NCBI GenBank assembly: GCA_035561515.1
Contig: DATMXP010000045.1
Coordinates: 1-64,000 of the forward strand
Length of the DNA: 64,000 nucleotides
Reading direction: 5' to 3'
Source: Terriglobales bacterium
GTDB taxonomy: Bacteria; Acidobacteriota; Terriglobia; Terriglobales; Acidobacteriaceae
Part shown: positions 60,730 through 64,000 of the stretch, piece by piece
Position numbering within the stretch: the first letter of the stretch is position 1
Layout of the letters: every line of letters starts with the position of its first letter
Translations under genes and position numbers: made by a program
Notes under the pieces: model-generated
Database searches by the model: none
Seen by the model: only the letters and a program-made list of their open reading frames with translations
What the model was told of the DNA's origin: nothing

Positions 60730-62709
60730 TTAGGAACCGCTTTCGGTGGTGCTCATGAGTTTGTTGTAGGTAGCCAGAGCCATGAGCGGGAAATACTCGG
60801 CATACATGTGATACTTCAGGTAGAACACTTTCGGGAAGCCCGTGCCCGTGTAGGACCTCTCCCACCAGGAACCATCCGGTCTCTGGTTATTCAGCAGATA
60901 CGCAATTCCGCGCTCAAGCGAATCGCTGCGCGTGTCGCCGGCGGCCATCAGGCCCATGCACGCCCAGGCAGTTTGCGAAGAAGTGCTCTCGCCGATGCCT
61001 CTCGTGTTCGGATCATGGTACGACCACAGGCTCTCGCCCCAGCCGCCATCCGGATTCTGCACCATGCGAATCCATTCAGCGGCCTGTTGCACGTAAGGTT
61101 CGTTGCGATCGACACCAATCGCTTCCAAGCCGCGCAGTACCAGGAACGTCCCGTACAGGTAGTTGCAGCCCCAGCGTCCGAACCAGGAGCCGTCCGCTTC
61201 CTGCTCCTTCAGGATGAAGTCGATCGCTTTCTTAACTCGCTTATCTTCTTGCGTGTATCCAAACTGCGCCAGCATCTCCAGGATGCGTCCCGTGATGTCC
61301 ACCGTCGGCGGATCGAGCATGGCGTTGTGATCAGCGAACGGGATGTACTGGAACACCATCTTGGTGTTGTCCTTGTCGAAAGACGCCCAGCCGCCGTTCT
61401 TGCATTGCATCGAAAAGATCCACTCGATAGCACGCTCGATCGATTCGTGATGATAGCGCTCATCCGGGGTGTCCACGTGATTCAGTCCCAGGCATACCTG
61501 GGCGGTGTCATCCACGTCCGGATAAAACTCATTGTTGAACTCGAAATACCAGCCGGCAGGTTTGCCCTTCTTGTTCTTTACGGCCCAATCGCCGTAGTGA
61601 GTAACCTGCTTCTTCAGCACCCACTCCGCCGCGCGCACCATGCGCGGATCGTCCTTCGCTACGCCGCTCTCTCCAAGCGCAAATATCGCGTATGCCGTAT
61701 CCCACACCGGCGACATGCATGGCTGCATTCGGAACGTTCGCTCTTCCTCGATGCCGAGCGCTTCCAACTCATCCACGGCGCGGATAAACTGCGGATCATC
61801 CACCGAGTAGCCCAGGCACCGCAGCGCGATGATAGAGTTCATAATACCGGGATAAATCGCGCCCAATCCGTCGCTGCGCTCGAACCTATCCAGCATCCAC
61901 TTCTCCGCTGCTTTCAACGCAATCGACCGCAACGGACGCAGGTGAACCTGCTCGAACAGATGTGTTAGTCGGTCAAAAAACAAGAAGAAGTTGTGCCACG
62001 TGAAAGGCTTCCGGTCCCAGTGCAGATGCATCCGGGCGTTTTCCTTCCCACCCACAAACAGCTCCGATACGCCCTGGCTAGCCGGAATCTTCTTAAAAGG
62101 CTTCTTCGCATACACAATGGCCAGCGGGATAAAAATCGCACGCGACCACGACGAAATCTCGTAGATGTTGAACCAGAACCACTTGGGAAACAGGACAATC
62201 TCGGGCGGAATCGCCGGCACGGCATCCCAGTCATATTGCCCGAAGAAGCACAGGTAAATCTTCGTGTAGGTGTTGACGGCCGTCACGCCGCCCATTTCGA
62301 GGATCTTTTTCCGCGCCTTCACCAGCGCCGGATGGTCTTCCGTGTACCCCGATAACTTCAGCGCTAAGTAGGCAAGCACCGAGCAACTGATCTCCGAAGG
62401 GCCTCCATCGAAGATCGGCCAACCACCATCTTCATTCTGGTGGTCGAGCATCCATAGACACCCCTTCTGCATTTTGTTCTGGTCACCCGTACCCAGAAGC
62501 GTGTGCATCAGGATGTATTCGGATTCCAGCGTGGTATCGGCTTCCAGTTCACCGCACCAGAAACCTTCTTGTTGCTGGATGGAGAAGAGATACTTCTGGG
62601 CCGCTTTCATCGCGCCGGAGACTCGCTCCAGCACATCGCCGCTACGGCCTACCCTGGTCGGGATATGCCTTGCTCTTTCAGGAGCGGCATTATCACTGTT
62701 TGCTTCCAT
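60730..62709 (-). CDS. shc: Squalene-hopene cyclase
   Basis: This 659-aa membrane-bound cyclase turns squalene into hopene. The protonating motif is D398-V-D-D-T-A (Asp400 being the acid). Several QW repeats are visible, for example QNEDGGW, QCKNGGWASF, QEADGSWFGRWG and QNPDGGWGES. Length is normal. The start at 62709 is 7 nt after the ispH stop. It is the core of the hopanoid operon. Confidence 0.96.
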   Translation of the reverse strand: MEANSDNAAPERARHIPTRVGRSGDVLERVSGAMKAAQKYLFSIQQQEGFWCGELEADTTLESEYILMHTLLGTGDQNKMQKGCLWMLDHQNEDGGWPIFDGGPSEISCSVLAYLALKLSGYTEDHPALVKARKKILEMGGVTAVNTYTKIYLCFFGQYDWDAVPAIPPEIVLFPKWFWFNIYEISSWSRAIFIPLAIVYAKKPFKKIPASQGVSELFVGGKENARMHLHWDRKPFTWHNFFLFFDRLTHLFEQVHLRPLRSIALKAAEKWMLDRFERSDGLGAIYPGIMNSIIALRCLGYSVDDPQFIRAVDELEALGIEEERTFRMQPCMSPVWDTAYAIFALGESGVAKDDPRMVRAAEWVLKKQVTHYGDWAVKNKKGKPAGWYFEFNNEFYPDVDDTAQVCLGLNHVDTPDERYHHESIERAIEWIFSMQCKNGGWASFDKDNTKMVFQYIPFADHNAMLDPPTVDITGRILEMLAQFGYTQEDKRVKKAIDFILKEQEADGSWFGRWGCNYLYGTFLVLRGLEAIGVDRNEPYVQQAAEWIRMVQNPDGGWGESLWSYHDPNTRGIGESTSSQTAWACMGLMAAGDTRSDSLERGIAYLLNNQRPDGSWWERSYTGTGFPKVFYLKYHMYAEYFPLMALATYNKLMSTTESGS

Positions 62710-62716
62710 CGTCTTC

Positions 62717-63709
62717 TTAGTTCCCCGCAAGTGATTCAACACCGACGAACTGGCGGGATGATCCTTTTACCGCATCGAGAATCTCAGCCGGAAGTCCGAA
62801 TCTTACATTCTCCGGCATCACTTCCACTTCCTGAACATTGCCAAATCCGGATTCCTTCAGGAAGTTCACCACTTCGTCCACGAGAACTTCTGGTGCCGAC
62901 GCTCCGGCCGTTAGCGCCACTGTGTCTACGCCCGTCAGCCACTCCGGTAGAATCGCCCGGTAGTTCTCAATCAGGTGCGAGTTCGTTCCAAGCGTACGGG
63001 CCACTTCCACCAACCGCTTCGAGTTCGAACTGTTGTCCGAACCTACTACGAGCAGCAACCCAACTCTGCTTGATGACTGCTTCACGGCAGTCTGCCGGTT
63101 TTCAGTGGCGTAGCAAATATCCTGCGCTGCGGGACCTTTGATGTTTGGGAACTTGGCTTTCAGCGCAGCGATGATGCCTCGCGTCTCGTCCAAGCTCAAG
63201 GTCGTCTGGGTCAGGTAAGCGACTCGGTCCGCGTTCGGCACCTTGAGGCCCGCTACTTCCTCCACAGAACCGACAACCTGCGTCACCTCTGGGGCTTCGC
63301 CCATGGTGCCGATCACCTCATCGTGGTCGCGGTGCCCGATCAGGACGAGCGAGTACCCTTCCTTCGCGAACTTCACCGCCTCCACGTGGACCTTGGTCAC
63401 CAGCGGACAAGTGGCATCGATCACCCGCAGTTTCCGGGCTTTGCTGGCTTCGCGAACCTCTGGGGATACGCCGTGCGCGCTGTAGATAACCCGTTCACCA
63501 GCAGGGACTTCCTCGATCTCATCCACGAAAATCGCGCCCTTTTGCTGAAGCTCTTCCACGACAAAACGGTTATGCACGATCTCTTTGCGAACATAGATCG
63601 GCGCTCCGAACGTCTCCAGCGCAATTCGGACAATATCGATGGCGCGCACTACACCTGCGCAAAATCCACGCGGCTTCAAAAGCAACAAAGTCTTTTCAGT
63701 CACTGCCAT
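62717..63709 (-). CDS. ispH: HMBPP reductase IspH
   Basis: This 330-aa iron-sulfur enzyme forms IPP and DMAPP in the methylerythritol phosphate pathway. The three cluster cysteines are Cys17 (GFCAG), Cys101 (DATCPL) and Cys199 (DICYATENRQ), with conserved His46 and His79. As first gene of the run leading to shc and hpn genes, it links precursor supply to hopanoid synthesis. The ribosome site is weak (CAGGG). Confidence 0.95.
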   Translation of the reverse strand: MAVTEKTLLLLKPRGFCAGVVRAIDIVRIALETFGAPIYVRKEIVHNRFVVEELQQKGAIFVDEIEEVPAGERVIYSAHGVSPEVREASKARKLRVIDATCPLVTKVHVEAVKFAKEGYSLVLIGHRDHDEVIGTMGEAPEVTQVVGSVEEVAGLKVPNADRVAYLTQTTLSLDETRGIIAALKAKFPNIKGPAAQDICYATENRQTAVKQSSSRVGLLLVVGSDNSSNSKRLVEVARTLGTNSHLIENYRAILPEWLTGVDTVALTAGASAPEVLVDEVVNFLKESGFGNVQEVEVMPENVRFGLPAEILDAVKGSSRQFVGVESLAGN

Positions 63710-63918
63710 CCCTGAACCTTCAGAACTACCGCCACATCTGTTGCCATTAGATTACAAACTAGTGTAGCAGGTGTGCCACAGCCAATGTAAGCCACACAAC
63801 CTCAGATAGTTAGAACCAACCCAGCGTTTAACGCACCGAAACAACGTTTAACTGGGACGAACAGTGTTGCCATCTCCCGAACCTGGTACAACAATCTTTC
63901 CCTGGTTGAGGAGCTGAA

Positions 63919-64000
63919 ATGCGCAGATTGCTTGTCGTTTTTCTTATGTTGTCCTGCCTCCCTTTGTTCGCCCAGAATCAGGCAAAAAAGACTCCAACGC
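63919..64000 (+). CDS. Secreted protein, start only
   Basis: An ATG at 63919 follows GAGGAG by 5 nt and opens MRRLLVVFLMLSCLPLFAQ, a clear signal peptide, then NQAKKTPT to the window edge. A Cys at residue 12 is within the hydrophobic part and is not a good lipobox. The gene continues past 64000; nothing can be said about its function. The 209 bp before it hold the promoters of this gene and ispH. Confidence 0.7.
   Translation, partial: MRRLLVVFLMLSCLPLFAQNQAKKTPT

Noticed and set aside
60664..61968. 434-aa open frame opposite squalene-hopene cyclase
   Set aside because: Antisense shadow, rich in Arg, His and Val, with no recognisable domain.

Overview
The window looks like a chromosomal segment of an Acidobacteriota member, most likely class Terriglobia. 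This is inferred from an Oar-like TonB-dependent receptor with an N-terminal carboxypeptidase-regulatory domain and no SusD partner, a full squalene/hopanoid operon, several PEP-CTERM proteins, many small secreted proteins of unknown function, and a moderately high GC content. No rRNA, tRNA, CRISPR array, integrase or complete insertion sequence was seen.

Positions 1-26.6 kb form a secreted hemicellulose-degradation region. It holds three paralogous CE15-type glucuronoyl esterases (1005-3029 +, 19026-21287 -, 22816-24711 +), a multidomain GH10 xylanase (9704-12553 +), a GH51 alpha-L-arabinofuranosidase (25032-26618 +) and an outer-membrane TonB-dependent receptor (14875-17931 -). Three PEP-CTERM proteins and several small secreted proteins or lipoproteins lie between them. 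CE15-1, GH10 and CE15-3 share one control architecture: a -35 TTGACA/C, a 16-17 nt spacer, a -10 TATAGT, and an inverted repeat TAGTTC-N7-GAAYTA overlapping the -10. A second conserved block, GTYGYAARC, lies 49-75 nt downstream, inside leaders of about 140-380 nt. The CE15-1 leader is a tandem duplication of about 145 bp. Together the enzymes would cut the xylan backbone, remove arabinose and break lignin-glucuronoxylan esters; the receptor could import products.

Inside this region, 6322-9236 is an A/T-richer block of three overlapping genes that I cannot assign to a known family. The first has a PD-(D/E)XK-like nuclease signature. It is the best candidate here for an undescribed, possibly defence-related, system.

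Positions 26.6-45.8 kb are mostly housekeeping and small genes: two methyltransferases, secreted proteins, a TPR protein, transketolase, ThiC without a visible TPP riboswitch, and cytochrome c maturation genes. The last are a separate ccmE of the unusual CXXXY type and an overlapping ccmABCD operon whose 38-aa ccmD is easily missed. An orphan Dpp/Opp permease, DoxX, a saccharopine-dehydrogenase-like enzyme, a patatin, a Nudix hydrolase and a metallophosphoesterase follow.

Positions 45.8-51.3 kb carry a fadN-fadA-fadE beta-oxidation operon, followed by HtpX and a MoxR ATPase. Positions 53.4-63.7 kb hold an isoprenoid/hopanoid run on the minus strand. In transcription order it is ispH, shc, hpnA, hpnG, two zinc-type alcohol dehydrogenases, then hpnC, hpnD and hpnE. 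The window ends inside a new secreted-protein gene on the plus strand.

A feature across the window is a set of genes without a Shine-Dalgarno sequence whose start codon lies 6-8 nt after a TANNNT -10 box, suggesting leaderless transcripts. All functions are read from motifs and context; no database search was possible.
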